From Begonia masoniana (taxonomy: Eukaryota > Streptophyta > Magnoliopsida > Cucurbitales > Begoniaceae): DNA of 64,000 bases. Each line of letters begins with the position of its first letter. Position 1 is the stretch's first letter. The stretch covers positions 48,877,897-48,941,896 of the forward strand of contig CM039505.1 in NCBI GenBank assembly GCA_022432975.1. The letters run 5' to 3'. The notes under the pieces are model-generated. The model made no database searches and was not told the origin of the DNA. It saw only the letters and a list, made by a program, of their open reading frames with translations. Shown in pieces: positions 9,801 through 22,214 of the stretch. The position numbers were made by a program, and so were the translations under genes.

Positions 9801-11056
9801 CAACTTTTCTTTGCATTTACTTTAAAACATCGTGTGGAAGTTCATTTTCTATGCATAATTCAAAACCATGATGCGTGAACAGTTGATAACAGAATTTAAA
9901 CACTCAGCATAAGTACCATCAAGACTATAAAGCAATTAAAAGTATAACTTATACAAAACTAATCCTAACTACCCAACCAAGACAATTTAAACTTATACAT
10001 CTCCAAAATTCCTCGAGACGACCTTGACGTACGGTGTAGGCCAATCGGCCACAGAAGATCACGAGAACTTACCTCGTGTCCAAAGCAGCTCAGCTCCGTC
10101 CACGAGCGTTGTGCACCTACGGCAATTCACAACAATTATCATTAAAATGAGTTTGAACCGTAAATGTCTAAATTAATGAAATCCTTAACTAAGGAAATTC
10201 TTCCAAAGCTATAACTTAATTAATCGAGGCATTTGAACAACCTATTCGCGCTCGATTCTACGAAACATCCAATAACGAGCTTTTTCCAAAAACCCAAAAT
10301 TCATTAAATTTAACATTTCTCACAAATTAGTTTAACTTCGTCCAATAACGTTTAATACGTCCTTTATATCCATAAACTCGATAAACCTATCAATTTCGAA
10401 CCTTAAATCACAATTCTAACAAAACCCTGATCGTAAAACCTAAACGTATAACTTTATTAAAACTGAAAACTAACGTCCGAAAGCTGTAGAATCTTACCTA
10501 GAACGTTGATTGGAGGAAGAAACGTGAAGAACGGAGATCGTTCGGAGGAGAGCTCGTCGCCGGCGTGAGGGATCGCCGCGGAAGAGGGAAACCAGAGCCC
10601 TCTGGTTTTCGCGAGGAAGAGAGAAAATGAGGGAGAAAGAGATTTTTAGGTTATTTAATAAATTACTTTGACAAATTACTATTTTGCCCTTCCTTTGATT
10701 TTATATTTGTTTCGTCATTCGTTTCGTTAATCGGCTAACTATTCGGTTTCACCAAATCTTCTTATTTCACCAATAAGTCCAACTTAATATTTGGGATTTA
10801 TTAAAACTGTCCGTTCGCAATTCGGACCACGTTTACTATTTTTACTAAAACGTTCTTTATATTCCTAGAAATCTAATTACTCGAAATATAGCGTCATTAT
10901 TCCGAAAATTCTCATAATTTCCTTAAAATTCCTATTAATCGTTAGGATCATAATGACGCTTTTCTTTTGCAAAACAGAGTTGATTTGACATATTTACGAA
11001 AATATCATTTTATATTAAAATATTAATATCCTGAAAAGCCGGGATATTACAATATA

Positions 11057-12334
11057 TGTAGGTGTCGATTTGAAATTATTATTTTTAGAGAGATGTATGA
11101 AAGTTACAAACTCTTGAAGATATGAAATTAAAGATTTAGAATAATCTTTGTCCGAGGAAACATAGATATGAAGTTATAATAGATGACTTTGAAATTTTTT
11201 GAATTTTAATTGATTTAAGTGAAGTCAAGAAATCTATGAATGAATTATGTGTTCAAGTGCATAGTTTATAATGATTTGTTTGAAGACATAGCAATTACAT
11301 AGTACTAGATAAATAATTGAAATTATAGTTGATTAAATTAATTTGAGGAACTTAAGTATGAAATTTACATTCAGGTGTGTAGTTAGAATTATCATTGTTT
11401 GAGGAACCATATGGATGAGATTGTAGTTGAAGACTAACTAAATTTTGATGATATAGTTTATCAAATAGAAATCAAAGTCATTAAATAAGAATTTAAATTT
11501 TGAGGATGTAGTTAATTGAAATGGACTCAAGGATATATAGAGAGACCATCATTTCTGTAAGCATGAGAGTTATAATGATTGTCATGAATAATTAGATTTT
11601 TCGGATATAATTTATTGATGTTAAATTAAGGTGTTAAATATGAAATTTATATTTAAGTATTTAATTTAAATAAATATTGCTCGAGGAATTCTGTAGCTTA
11701 GACTTTTCTTAGGAAATTATTAAAATTTTGAAGATATTTGATATGTAGTTGATCAAAATGGCATTGAGACTTATAGGTATGACATTTATATTTAGAACCT
11801 TCATTACTCGAAGAAATTTAGAGTTTATATTTTATTAATGAATTATTAAATTCTTAAGGAGATTGATGAGTAAAAGAAAAATCAATTTGAGGATCTTAAG
11901 GATAAAATCCATATTTGAGTTTATAAATTTGAATAATTATAGCTCAAGAAAAACATGAATGTTAGATTTTATTGAAGAAAATTGACATAAGGTCGATATT
12001 AAGATTGAAGGACAATGAATGATTAAGAATGATGACCTTTGCATTAACGAGATAGAGATTTAACAATAGGCATGAATAGGGTTTAATTTTGATGAAATAG
12101 GGGACCTTGAGACTTTAGAGGATAATAATAAAGGAAGAAATAAAAACATTTATAATTCAGAGCGCAATGAAAGCATAGTAAGCTCTAACCTACAAATTTG
12201 AAGATGACATGAGGATTAGTGCTATTAAATAAAAGAAGAAACTTAGGAAAGAGGAGGAAATGAGAAAAGTTTATCCGGAGCAGTTCAAGTAAAATTTAAA
12301 TTTCGATGACGAAATTTCTTTAAGAAGGAAAAAT
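11057..12334 (+). repeat. Degenerate tandem repeats and polypurine tract of a gypsy-like element
   Basis: The AT-rich sequence repeats a motif set every roughly 180-200 bases (AAATTTATATTTAAGT, TTGCTCGAGGAA, TTAGATTTTATTGA.GAAATT, TTTTGAAGATATAGTTGA), heavily diverged. It ends in GATGACGAAATTTCTTTAAG and AAGGAAAAAT, the familiar tail of plant chromovirus-type gypsy elements directly before the 3' LTR. No gag or pol reading frame survives, so the element looks non-autonomous. Exact period and copy number need a dot plot. Confidence 0.5.
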
Positions 12335-14059
12335 TGTAACACACTAGAGTTTGTAATTCAAAATTTAAAATTCTCAATTCCATCCAATTTCGAAACGTAA
12401 TCTACAATTTATTTTCCTAAAATCTCTTGGAATCATAAGGATATATGAATCCAATCCAATCGACAACAGAAAAATCAGATGCTAGCCGTAAAAACCTGAT
12501 TTCAAATCTCCCTAACCTCATTGCCAAGTCTTTTATCTAAAATTTGATTTGGGATCGGATGAACATATTTTTAGCTTAGAAAATCCAATTTGAACTCGGA
12601 CTTTGGGGATAAGGTTGTTAATAATGTTCCCCTATAAATAGAGGTGCTCGGGGGATGGGAAAATCACACAAATCCAGAACTTCTCTCTCAAGTTCTATAA
12701 GCCAAAGAAGAGCACTTACCTCACTCCGACCTCTGAATACCCTCTTCGGCAAAATCCTTCTCTCTCGGTAGGGGTGATCGTGGTCCGGTTCAGTCTGGTT
12801 TTAGGAGAGAATATGACCAAACTAATATTTTTTTGTTTTTAATTTTTAGGACCAGAATCTGTTAATTTTTTTTTAGGACCGGACCATAATCTGACCAGAA
12901 TTTCTGGTTCGGTTCTGATACTTTCCATTATGAAATAAATTTTTAAACTTAAAATACAACAATTTATCAAACCAAAAATCAATCATTAGCCAAATCCAAC
13001 ATAAAATAACAATCTAACAAAGCATAAATCAACTTAAGCATAAATCAACCCAAGCATAAATCAACCCAACAATCTTTTAAAAAAACTCTCTATGTATGAA
13101 CACAAAGTTCGCTAATCATTTTAATTCCTACAAGCAAGAAAAATCGCAACACTGTCAATGAGAGTAAAGATAGTGATCTAAGATTTTATAACTTCTTGAA
13201 CAGTCTGTACTGTAGAGCAAAATTTTTAGCTGGTACACAAGGGAGTGACATTAGGATGGGAGCCACAAAACTGTCAGGAACTGTAAAAAATTAAAAGCAC
13301 CAAAAACTACATATGGTCTGAGATTCAATTCCTTGTTTTTAATTATACTTTTTTTTCCTAATTTTAGATTTTTCAACAACAACTCCTTAATAAGGAATCC
13401 TTATCCCATATATATAGTCCGAGCAGTGAAACAGAATTAGGGTTACAGCCTTGAGTTCTAAAGCATTCAATTTCGATTTTACAGCTGGGTTCTAAACAAA
13501 AAAAAAAAGTTTTTGATATGAAGCAAGTACAGCCTCAGTCGCAGGTCGGTCAGACCGGTGGCCGACCTTTGTATGCGCATGTTGGGCAAAATACAGAAAG
13601 TGAAAGAGTAGAGAGGTTACGGCTTACCTACCTTCGTGCTTCGTCCTTCACGCCTCACAGCAAACTGAAAGAGCAGCGGCGGTCAGTGACTACGAGAGAG
13701 AAGAGAAAGATGGAAGATTGGAATTTGGAAGAAGCAAACTGTCTGTCATCAGAAGCAGTGAAGCAGAATGGCAGAATGGCCAAATGGGTTAGTAAATTAG
13801 CCATTAAGGTTGTATTGGTCCGGTTCGATTTTAATAGTTTTGTGTCGTTAAACCCAAAAACCAAACTGAAATGTTTGATTTTGATAAAAGAAAATCAAAT
13901 TTCCCTTGTGGGAAAAACCGACAAGAACCGGACCAAATATGTCGGTTCTGGTTCGAGACTCGATTTTGATTCGGTTTTGCTCACCCCTACCTCTCAGCCG
14001 AGTTCTCGCTGACATTGAAGGATCCTCTCTGGCTGAAACCTCGTGCAATACTCTAACAA
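12335..14059 (+). mobile_element. Gypsy-type 3' LTR, interrupted by a hAT element
   Basis: The LTR starts TGTAACACACTAGAG directly after a polypurine tract. It has a TATA-like CCCTATAAATAGAGG at about 12632-12646, then continues with the segment also present at 7735-7905. The continuity is broken at 12768 by the hAT insertion and resumes at 13998 with CCGAGTTCTCGCT. It ends near CTCTAACA at about 14059; this end is uncertain because the two copies diverge just before it. Confidence 0.65.
12769..13989 (+). mobile_element. Non-autonomous hAT element (1.2 kb) in the gypsy LTR
   Basis: Termini are TAGGGGTGATCGTGGTCCGG on the left and GGTTTTGCTCACCCCTA on the right. The 8-bp flanks TCTCTCGG (12761-12768) and CCTCTCAG (13990-13997) match at six of eight positions and lie exactly where the LTR sequence is interrupted. 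Subterminal GGTTCGG/ACCGGACC repeats are present at both ends. An open frame at 13518-14012 runs off the right end and shows no recognisable domain, so I treat it as noncoding. Confidence 0.8.
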
Positions 14060-15879
14060 ATCTCCATCGACGATGAAGCTTTCATTTTCGACGCAAACCA
14101 TTTCCCTTCATCGTCATACACTTTCTTTCTGTGTTGGGGTTTGCGTGACGAAGAGGAAGCACACGAAGGAGAAGAAGAAATGAGAAGGTTTGGGTTTGAT
14201 CCTTAACCCATGAAACAATGAACCAAACCGACATGGTTCACTTAAGTTGTTCCAACCAAACTGGCCCAGTCAAATCGAGTTGGCCCAATTGAACAGAACA
14301 TATCCATCCGACCCAAAATTAAATCATAATCGACCCAAACTGGACTAAATCGTTTTTGAACAGCCAATTTTGACCAGAAAGTTGTCTGAATCGATCCTAA
14401 TCCTACCTGAACTAATCCAAGAATAAACCTATAAAATTATTTTATCTAAATTCTTCTGAAATAGATTTATTAAAATGAGAAATTAATACAAATTATTTCA
14501 ATTAGGGAGGAAAATCTCGAAATTCATTTGAGTCGATCAAGTTCGACCCTAACCGACTTAAGAGTACATTATTAAATATTTTTTTTACATTTTCTTTTCA
14601 TAAATTTTTATATTAAAAATTTGCTATTATTTATAATATACTATGATGTCCTTCAACTTATGGCAACTTCTGGTTCAACACAAGCACTAGTTCATCTCAG
14701 ATGTTCAATTGATTATCGCCGAGGATCTCCAAATTCTAAACAAGCACAGATAATGCAAATTATATCCAAATGCTCTGAAAATTTAACAGGAGCTTACCTC
14801 ACAAGAACGAGACTCCCTTAAAATTTCAAGTGAAAATATGCAGCGATTCAAAAGATATGCTTTGAACAATCAGATTGGTTTTCAATTAACCGGGAAACTG
14901 CTAGGTGGCCGAGAAAGGACCAACTTCTGCACTGCACAACTTCTGCTTCAAAGCTCCAAATGGCTTGTAATTTTATCACGAACTATTTGGGGATGTGGAT
15001 GAAAGACCCTGAAAATTTCAAGGTCTAATTTGAAGCGGTCGAAAAGATATGCGATGGAAACTCTTGCTGGTTCGGAAGGTGATAAAACTGCACCTCTCGA
15101 TTTTGTGGATCTCCTACAATGAAAGAACACTCCAGCAAGCTTGAAGAGAGTTTCTATGGATACTACCCTCAAGGAAGGAAGTGAAAAGTGTAACAATAAG
15201 AGCTTCCAAGGTGCTCACAAACTTGGAAGACAATTCACCTTAGTTGCCCGGATATTATTCACCGACGGCCAAGGAATTTTGAGGCTCAAAGGAGACCCGA
15301 TTTGGAAGGCAAAACTACAGCTATTCAATCATTCAAAAGTGGATGCTACAACAACTAAGGGAGGGTTAAATACCTTCCTCCAATTACATTTATGGTTTTA
15401 GCACATAAAAGGAGAAGAAGAGTCTTGAAGGAGGTTTGTCATTCGGCCACCTCATAACCCAAGTACAAGTCTTCTCTCTCCCACGATCACTTATACTTTC
15501 TCCCTCCCAATTTCAGCTCATCCTTCCTCCCAAGTGTTCAGACATGCATGTCATGCAACATAAAAGAAAATTAAGTGTTTTGTACAAAAAAAATGAAAGA
15601 TAGTTTCGGTTACAACACTTGTCAAAAAGGAAGACAAATTCCTCCTTCAATGACTAAGCTCGACCGAGTGATGCTCTCCCTTGGTACTTGGTGATGCCGA
15701 GTGAAGTTCCTAAGTTAGGACATGGAGAGGCTTCTCCAAGTCTATAGTGATTGGCTCCCACTTCAAGTATTCAAAATATTCTTCTTCTACAAAAAGAGCA
15801 AACTTGTTAGAAGGAGACTCGGCTGAAGACAAGGCCTAGGCTCGGGATCGTGTCAAGAGTCCCCTTGGCATATCATACT
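14060..15879. other. Gene-free repeat-derived stretch
   Basis: No conserved protein motif was found on either strand. The block 14640-15540 has the look of LTR sequence (short purine and pyrimidine runs, TCTCTCTCCCACGATCAC near 15475), but no paired copy is visible in the window. The longest frame (15141-15401, 86 codons) is unremarkable. Confidence 0.35.
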
Positions 15880-16387
15880 AGGTGTTTATTCGAATTAGAA
15901 ATACGCAACGACACTGGTGCAATTACAACTATAATTTTTGGATATGATGCAGAAAATATTATCTCATTAACATCAATTTTAATGACCTTCACATCATTGG
16001 TTTGTTTAAGTTCTCACTTAACTTTGTAAGATTAATTTTTACTTATTTATTTATGATTCTTACGTTTATTTATATATGTGCAGAAAACTTTGAATTTGAT
16101 ATTTGCAAGACTCCAAGAAGAAAAGAACAAAACGTGGTTATTCCGAATTAGCATTGACAACAAGTATCAAACTTATTACAGGAAACACAAACATCGTGAG
16201 ATAGTCATCGTCGATGAATTTTCTGCATTAACAATTTAATGTCAAATATAATATCTTTTTTTTTCGATAAGTTTTTTTTTTTATTCTGGTAAAAATTTCC
16301 TCCATTAAATTAAATACAATATCATGTTTATTTTTTATATGTTATTTTCTCATAACGCGTACGTGCTTTGCACGTGAAATTAACTAA
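15880..16387 (+). mobile_element. Helitron 3' end with RPA1-like C-terminal remnant
   Basis: From about 15892 a frame reads FELEIRNDTGAITTIIFGYD and AENIISLTSILMT. After an intron ending in TGTGCAG, the frame reads LIFARLQEEKNKTWLFRISI and DNKYQTYYRK, ending at EFSALTI and a stop near 16240. This resembles the C-terminal OB domain of RPA1-like proteins encoded by plant Helitrons. About 120 bases further lies a hairpin ACGTGC-TTT-GCACGT (16361-16375), then nine bases and CTAA (16384-16387). A short hairpin about ten bases before CTRR is the Helitron 3' terminus signature. No 5' end or Rep-helicase is visible nearby; the RPA1-like N-terminal part at 420-1240 may belong to the same element. Confidence 0.65.
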
Positions 16388-16511
16388 TTTAATTTATATA
16401 TATTTAATTTTTAAGATGCGATTTTTGCAAAAAATAATAGTTTTTAAAACAAATTTTAAAAATAATACTTATTAAAAAAAATCTTGAGGTTTACTACTCA
16501 GTTCCTTTGGC

Positions 16512-18739
16512 ATGGGGCGGATAATGGGTTGGGCGGGCCGGCCTGACCACCTGGCCGGGATACCTAGAGCGACGGTGCTTACGGTGGTTGGAGCTTTAGC
16601 TAAGGTCGTGGCCAATCTTCTCAACTCGACCGCCGTCCACAATGCCGATGCACTTCTTCGTCTAGTCCGATCTCGACCTCCTGGCGTTCCCCTTATTACT
16701 GTTAGCAATCACATGTCCACGTCCGTTTCTTCTCTCTCTCTCTCTCTCTCTGGTTCTGTTTTCCTTCCTGTTGATTTCGATTCTCTTTAGCTTCTATCAA
16801 TTTTGCAGCAGTGTTGTATCTCTAAACTTTATACTATAATTTGCAGTCTGTTGTCTTTGCAATCGAGATTCACTGTTTAAGTTATGATCTTCTAATTCAA
16901 ACAGATTGGACGATCCGGTCATGTGGGGATTTAAAGGTTTTCCCATCTCCGATGCTAATTTGGGTCGGTGGGTCCTAGCTGCTGAAGATATATGCTTTAA
17001 AAATGCTGTTCTATCGTATTTCTTTCGACTCGGTTAGTATCTTTGATCGATAATTGGTATTTTTCATGATGTAATCAGTATCCTCTCATCTATTCCTGAA
17101 CTCCTTTGGGAAAACTGGCAAATTATGAACTAGAATGATGGTAACATCTTGTAGGAAAATTGAGGAAAAGAAATGTTTGATCTCAGATTGATAATGTATC
17201 AAAAATTAATCGATTGTTTGATGTCAATAGGCAGGCTTGCTCTGGAGTGGCGTCACACGAAGAACACCAACTGCTTTTGTGTTGGACTTTTGTTCGATCA
17301 TGTTGACATTTAGAAATCAAAATTGAATGGAAAACACTCCCACTTGTACATAATCGTAAATAGTTACAAAATGCAAATACAGATTCTGAATGCTGAAACA
17401 GTTTTATGGAAGCTCTCTGTTTAAGCAATATATACTCTGTAATATTTTGTCTCTGTGGTGTGGTTTTTTAGTAAACATTGGTCCATGTCGGTTTTTATAT
17501 TGTTTGTCCTCTAATTGGTGCTTGGGGGAAACAAAGAGTGTTTTTTTGTGCTTATCTATTTCTAAAACATTTTCTCACTGAAACAACTTGTGGGTGCATA
17601 AGCATCTATAAGATTAAATTCCTCTAATGGATAGGTAATCGAAAATCAAACATGTGTTTTAGTCGGGGAATGATTATGATTTAGATTAAATTGGAGATTT
17701 GCAGTATTTTATGTCATTTGTTGAATACTCAGTCGATAAACTAAATATATGTGTTTTCCAGAGAATTTATGTAAAACTTTTCTGTCGACTTGAGATATTT
17801 TTCTCAACAATTTGTCCTTTATTATGCAGGAAAATGCATACCTATAACCAGGGGAGCAGGAATTCATCAGGAGCACATGGATGAAGCGCTCGAGTGCTTA
17901 ACTAATGGGGAATGGGTAAAGTCTCACATATTTCCTCCTCATTTATATAACATTAGCATTGCTGTCTTGATGTAGAAGTTTATAATTGTAGATATGGAGA
18001 ATCATTTAAAATCACAATAAAGCATTTCAGAAGGCTGTTTTTGCTTGAACAGAAAATGAAATCAAAGATGCAGGAAATGAAGCAAGATTTAGTTATGAAG
18101 TTCCATTTTTTGATTCCATGGTAGGACCAAAGTTTACCCTACCCTTCATAGTTTTGTTGCATTGCATACTGCAGCTCCACACGTTTCCACAAGGAAAAGT
18201 TTATCAAGAGGATTCGCCTATTCGGCGGTTGAAGTGGGGAACTGCGAGTCTCATTGTTCGTTCTCCTATAACCCCCATTGTTTTGCCTATTTTTCATCAT
18301 GGTCTTCAGGAGGTAATTTCCACTAAAACTATTAAGTCTTAATACTCCGTCTTTGATCTTTAACATCGAACACGGCATCTACGCAAAATGATTCCGATTA
18401 CTTGACGAAAATCTGGGTAATATCTCTTTAAACTTGAATTTTCAGGTAATGCCAGAGAACTACTGGTTTGGGAGAAGGCCTCTCTTCCCTTTGTGTAACA
18501 AGAAAATTGAGATTATCATTGGTGACCCGATTGAATTTGACCTCCCGAGGTTGAGGCAGAGTGCGATTTCTATGGCTGCTGCTAATTCGGCTCTTCCTCC
18601 TCCGGCAGGGGCTGGCGGTTCGAATTCATTCGACGAGGCCGCTCGGAGGTACATGTATAGTGATATTTCCAACCAAATTCAAGGCGTGTTGGAGAGCTTA
18701 AGGTGTTTTAGTAAAAGTTTTCAGAAGCTAAAACACTGA
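16512..18739 (+). CDS. Tafazzin / NAPE-synthase-like acyltransferase
   Basis: A five-exon gene encodes about 284 residues: 16512-16720, 16905-17032, 17830-17915, 18175-18312, 18446-18739. All introns are GT-AG and the phases fit (855 bases, 285 codons). The protein belongs to the PlsC/LPLAT acyltransferase family, tafazzin group; the Arabidopsis relative was first described as N-acylphosphatidylethanolamine synthase and later as a lysoglycerophospholipid acyltransferase. Exon 1 ends and exon 2 begins in the catalytic NHX4D motif (NHMSTLDDP). Exon 3 has CIPITRGAG. Exon 4 has the block-III motif as FPQGKV, where relatives have FPEG, followed by RRLKWGTASLIVRSPITPIV. The length matches the family. 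It likely acts at mitochondrial or other inner membranes remodelling phospholipids. The start ATG begins MGRIM, as in relatives. Confidence 0.9.
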
Positions 18740-19544
18740 GTTTTCTCTGTTTTTCCAAATTTACAAAAGATCCCATTCTTCCATGCATGCCATCCCAATC
18801 AGGGTAATGGTAAATCCATTTTGAAAATATAATTGTTTTATAGAACTTCAATTTTGTATTTTAATAATTTATAAAATAATAAATCACTTGTAAAAATATA
18901 ATTTCTCTTTTCTCTTCAACATTAAAAGAACCGAATTCGATTTCATTTTTTTATGAACCGAATTTATCGGTTAGAATAATCAAATTACTCTCGACCTACT
19001 TAAAAATTCACTTAAACGACCTAAAAATACATACACTTCCTAGAAAACTCGTCAAATTTCAAACAAAAAATCGATTGTTTATTCTAAAAGAAGAATAAAT
19101 AGGGTAATTATTTTGATTTGATTTATATTTTCTTGTTTTATTGTTTAGTCTAATGATATTTATATTTGTTTGCAAGAACTAAACTTAATAAATACAAAGT
19201 TTAAAAAATTTATTTTTTTATAAAGTAATTATCAAAATGAACCTTAAAGTAAAAAATATTTTTCAATTGACATTTTAAACTTTTAATTTCATCAATTGAC
19301 ACTTCAAAATTTAAGATATTAACAGTGGACACCTTAACGTTAAGGTCCATTACTCTCTGTTAATAAAGTCGGTTAGCTCTCACTCCTCTGTCTCTCCTTC
19401 CATCCACTCTCTCCTTTCTCTTTCTCTTCGAACTCTGCCAGCATTCTTCTTCTTCGCCATCATCGGTCTCTCTCAACAAAAAAAGAGTGTTGCTAAATAA
19501 ATATTAAATAAATCAATAAAATAATAATCAATAAAAGATAAACT
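18740..19544. other. Gene-free AT-rich stretch with MULE-type MITE remnant
   Basis: No coding potential is seen. About 19215-19380 has the phrases TTATCAAAATGAACCTTAAA, TTTTCAATTGACATTTTAAAC and ATCAATTGACACTTCAAAAT typical of Mutator-like plant MITEs with degenerate internal repetition. Ends could not be fixed. Confidence 0.35.
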
Positions 19545-20049
19545 CTATTTTGTAGGGGTGGGCAACTTGCAGTTCGGTTCATTTTTGGAGGGAAACTGAA
19601 CCGAATTGACCACAATTCGGTTTCAGATTTGGAGTCTGAAATCGGTCGGGAAACCAACTGGAATCGAACCGAAAGTTTCGATTCGGTTCCAGTTCTTCAA
19701 AATATGTTAAAAATTTTAAAATAATATAAAATATATTATATATACTCCAAAAAAATATATCCAAAAAATAAATATATAGTTTTGTCAATATCTCATAATA
19801 TCATAACAAAACAATTGAATATAGCAAAATATAAAAATAAACCGAAAAATCAAGTAAGTAATATTATCTGTTATCAAAAAGTAAAAAAACCAAAAAATGC
19901 TGAAAAAATGTTGAATAATATTCACTTCAAGTCTTCAACTATTCCACCAATATTGGAAGAATATCTTCATCTCCATTAGTTGATGTGAAATTTGCAAAAT
20001 GTAGTTGATAAACCAATTAGGTAAAATGAATTAGAAATATGAAACGAAA

Positions 20050-21990
20050 AGAAAATAAAGATGTAAAACAGTATACACCTTGTTCAACCTTGTCAATATC
20101 AGCCACTGAATAATTATTGTTGGTAAATTGATGTTTTGCCGTCCGAATCCAACTTTGAGTGCAAATAAGCGCCTCGACAATTTTTTGGGGACAAAGAACT
20201 ACGAAATGAATCGAGTACACGTCCTTCGCTACTAAAAGTTAACTCCGAAGTAACTGTTGAAATGAGGATAACTAATACATCCCTTGCCATTTTACTCAAT
20301 AGTAGAAATTTCAAGGAATTCACTTTCCACCATGCCAGAATATTACTTTTATCATAAAACTTTTATAGTCATTCAGAAAAATATTGATGAACTTCAGTCT
20401 TATTAGTTGAATCGTCATGCTCATTATGATGATTATAAAACATCTCATACACCTTATTGTGGGCCAAACTACTACTTTGTCTCATCACGGTAGAAGTCGT
20501 TCCAACCATTATACTAGAATTGTCTTATGAAATTTCAATACCCAAATCAGATTTATAATGGAGATATAATCTTTCTATCACAATTTCTACTTGTCTCACT
20601 AAATTATTTGTCTTCTCACTATCAAACAACATGGTGAGACAATGTTTCAAAAACTCCATTTTACATCTAGGATCTAGTGCAGTTGCCACATACATCAACA
20701 TATTGAATTTATCACAACTCTTCAATATTTGTTAAATTTTCTTTACATGTCAATAGTCATTCTCCTCATCAATGCATTATAACACTCAGAGTGTTCATGG
20801 ATAACCATTTTCAAATTACACACTTCACTAATATAAATATTCGATGTGACATGTGAGGAGGCTGAAACAGCAACAATTGTATTGTAAAAGATCTTCAAAA
20901 ACTTGATAAGCTCTCTAATATTAGTCCAATCTTCTATTGTGGGTGGTCTTTCGCTTTCCCCGCCCAAATCAATAAAATTATGACTATCAATTTCAATTAA
21001 CTTTGTAAAAGCTCTTTCATACTTTTCGACGTTTTCTAACATCAAATATGTAGAATTCCATCGAGTAGGTACATCAAGACAAACATTACTTTTGCAAGTG
21101 ATTTTTACATTTTCAACACAATTTCTAAATTGTTGTAGCCTTACAGGGGAAGATCGAACGTATTTCACGACTCTACAAACTCTTGCAACAGACTCTTGAT
21201 GATCTTTTAAACCATTACACACAATCAAATTTAAAATAGGTGCAAAACAACGCACATGCATGTGTTCCCCATTCAAAACTAACTCATTCCAATTTTTAAT
21301 AGTTTTGACCAAATACGAAATTGCAACATCATTCGAAGAAACATTGTCAACTGTAATCATCAAAACATTTTCAATTCCCCATTCAAACAAGTATTTTTCT
21401 ACTTCTCTACCAATCGTTTCACTTTTATGATTCGAAATCAAGCAAAAATTAATAATTCTCTTACACAAGATCCAATCACTATCAATGTAAAGAGTAGTTA
21501 ATACCATATAATTCAAATTTTGAACAGAAGTCCATGTATCTGTAGTCAAGCATACTCGCTGAGATGTCTTTCTAAAATAATCTTTCAATTTCAGTTTTTC
21601 TTTCTCATAAATACTCAAAATATCTTGTGTAATGGTAGTTCTAGAAGGTATGGAAAACTTAAGTTGAACATATTGCGAATATGTTCTAAAACTCTATCCT
21701 TCAACAAATTTCAAATGCAATTTATCAACAATAATCATTTTTCCAAGCAGTTCTCGACAAGTTGCAAGACTAAAACAAGTTACATTCATTTACCCTCCCA
21801 TATTCCGATAGCTTAAAGTCTTTTGCTTCATATCGACAGTTGTCAACAATTTGTTGCAATTAAGGATGTGTTTTTTCAAGTTTGATGTCTCATTCTTCGA
21901 TGCATCACATGTATATGACTGTGAACAATTGTTACATTTTGCTCTAGGATTGCTATTATCATAATTTTCAATCTTCGTAAAATAATTTCA
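20050..21990 (-). pseudogene. hAT (Ac/DAYSLEEPER-type) transposase pseudogene
   Basis: Read on the minus strand, a BED zinc finger comes first (about 21960-21850; RAKCNNCSQSYTCDASKNET and HILNC, i.e. CX2C...HX4C). An open frame of 291 codons follows (20743-21618) with LTTDTWTSVQNLNYM, ITVDNVSSNDVAI, HVRCFAPILNLIVC and DVPTRWNSTYLML, the RNase H-like core of plant hAT transposases. Then comes the DUF4413-like segment (20525-20725; VATALDPRCKMEFLKHC). The dimerization (hATC) region is split over two frames: TSELTFSSEGRVLDSFRSSL (20323-20170) and VEALICTQSWIRTAK (about 20190-20140). Stops and shifts between blocks show it is inactive. It belongs to the element ending at 19553 and 22214. Confidence 0.85.
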
Positions 21991-22166
21991 AACTTTTGAT
22001 TTTTTTCTTTTCGTTTGACTAAGTGTAGGACCCTCTACATTATCATTAATGATTTTCATCTTGAAACAAAGTTAATTAATCAAAATCAAAGACAAAATCA
22101 CTTAAAAGACAAAAACAAAATTAGTTTAGCTCTATGCAAAAACTACATAATATGTAGTACACAGTC

Positions 22167-22214
22167 TAGGGGTGTTCAAAAACCGCATCACTCAAAGATA
22201 TTTGCCCACCCCTA
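22167..22214. repeat. Two internal hAT ends facing each other
   Basis: TAGGGGTGTTCAAAAACC begins at 22167 and TTTGCCCACCCCTA ends at 22214, leaving an overlap of only 48 bases between the two candidate elements of the composite. The bases directly outside (ACACAGTC before, CTACACAC after) do not form a convincing 8-bp duplication. Confidence 0.7.

Larger units (their letters stand above)
8244..11051 (+). mobile_element. Solo LTR B (about 2.8 kb) with palindrome-rich region
   Basis: Starts TGTAACAACCC and ends GCCGGGATATTACA, with the 5-bp target duplication ATATA (8239-8243 and 11052-11056). The left quarter carries a 66-bp perfect inverted repeat (8447-8581) and an array of short palindromes. 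A 30-bp tandem repeat lies at 9708-9800. It belongs to the same family as solo LTR D (53668-56430, opposite orientation), which shares the start TGTAAC.CCC.TAATAC.GTACCC and the palindrome arrays. No internal domain, primer-binding site or protein-coding sequence accompanies it. Confidence 0.82.

Noticed and set aside
13518..14012. 164-residue protein-coding gene
   Set aside because: It runs through the hAT end and target duplication and has no recognisable family motif.
1260..14064. One complete gypsy element with confirmed target duplication
   Set aside because: The flanking five bases (CATCC before 1260, AATCT after 14059) do not match well and the right end is uncertain, so only the LTR segments are annotated.
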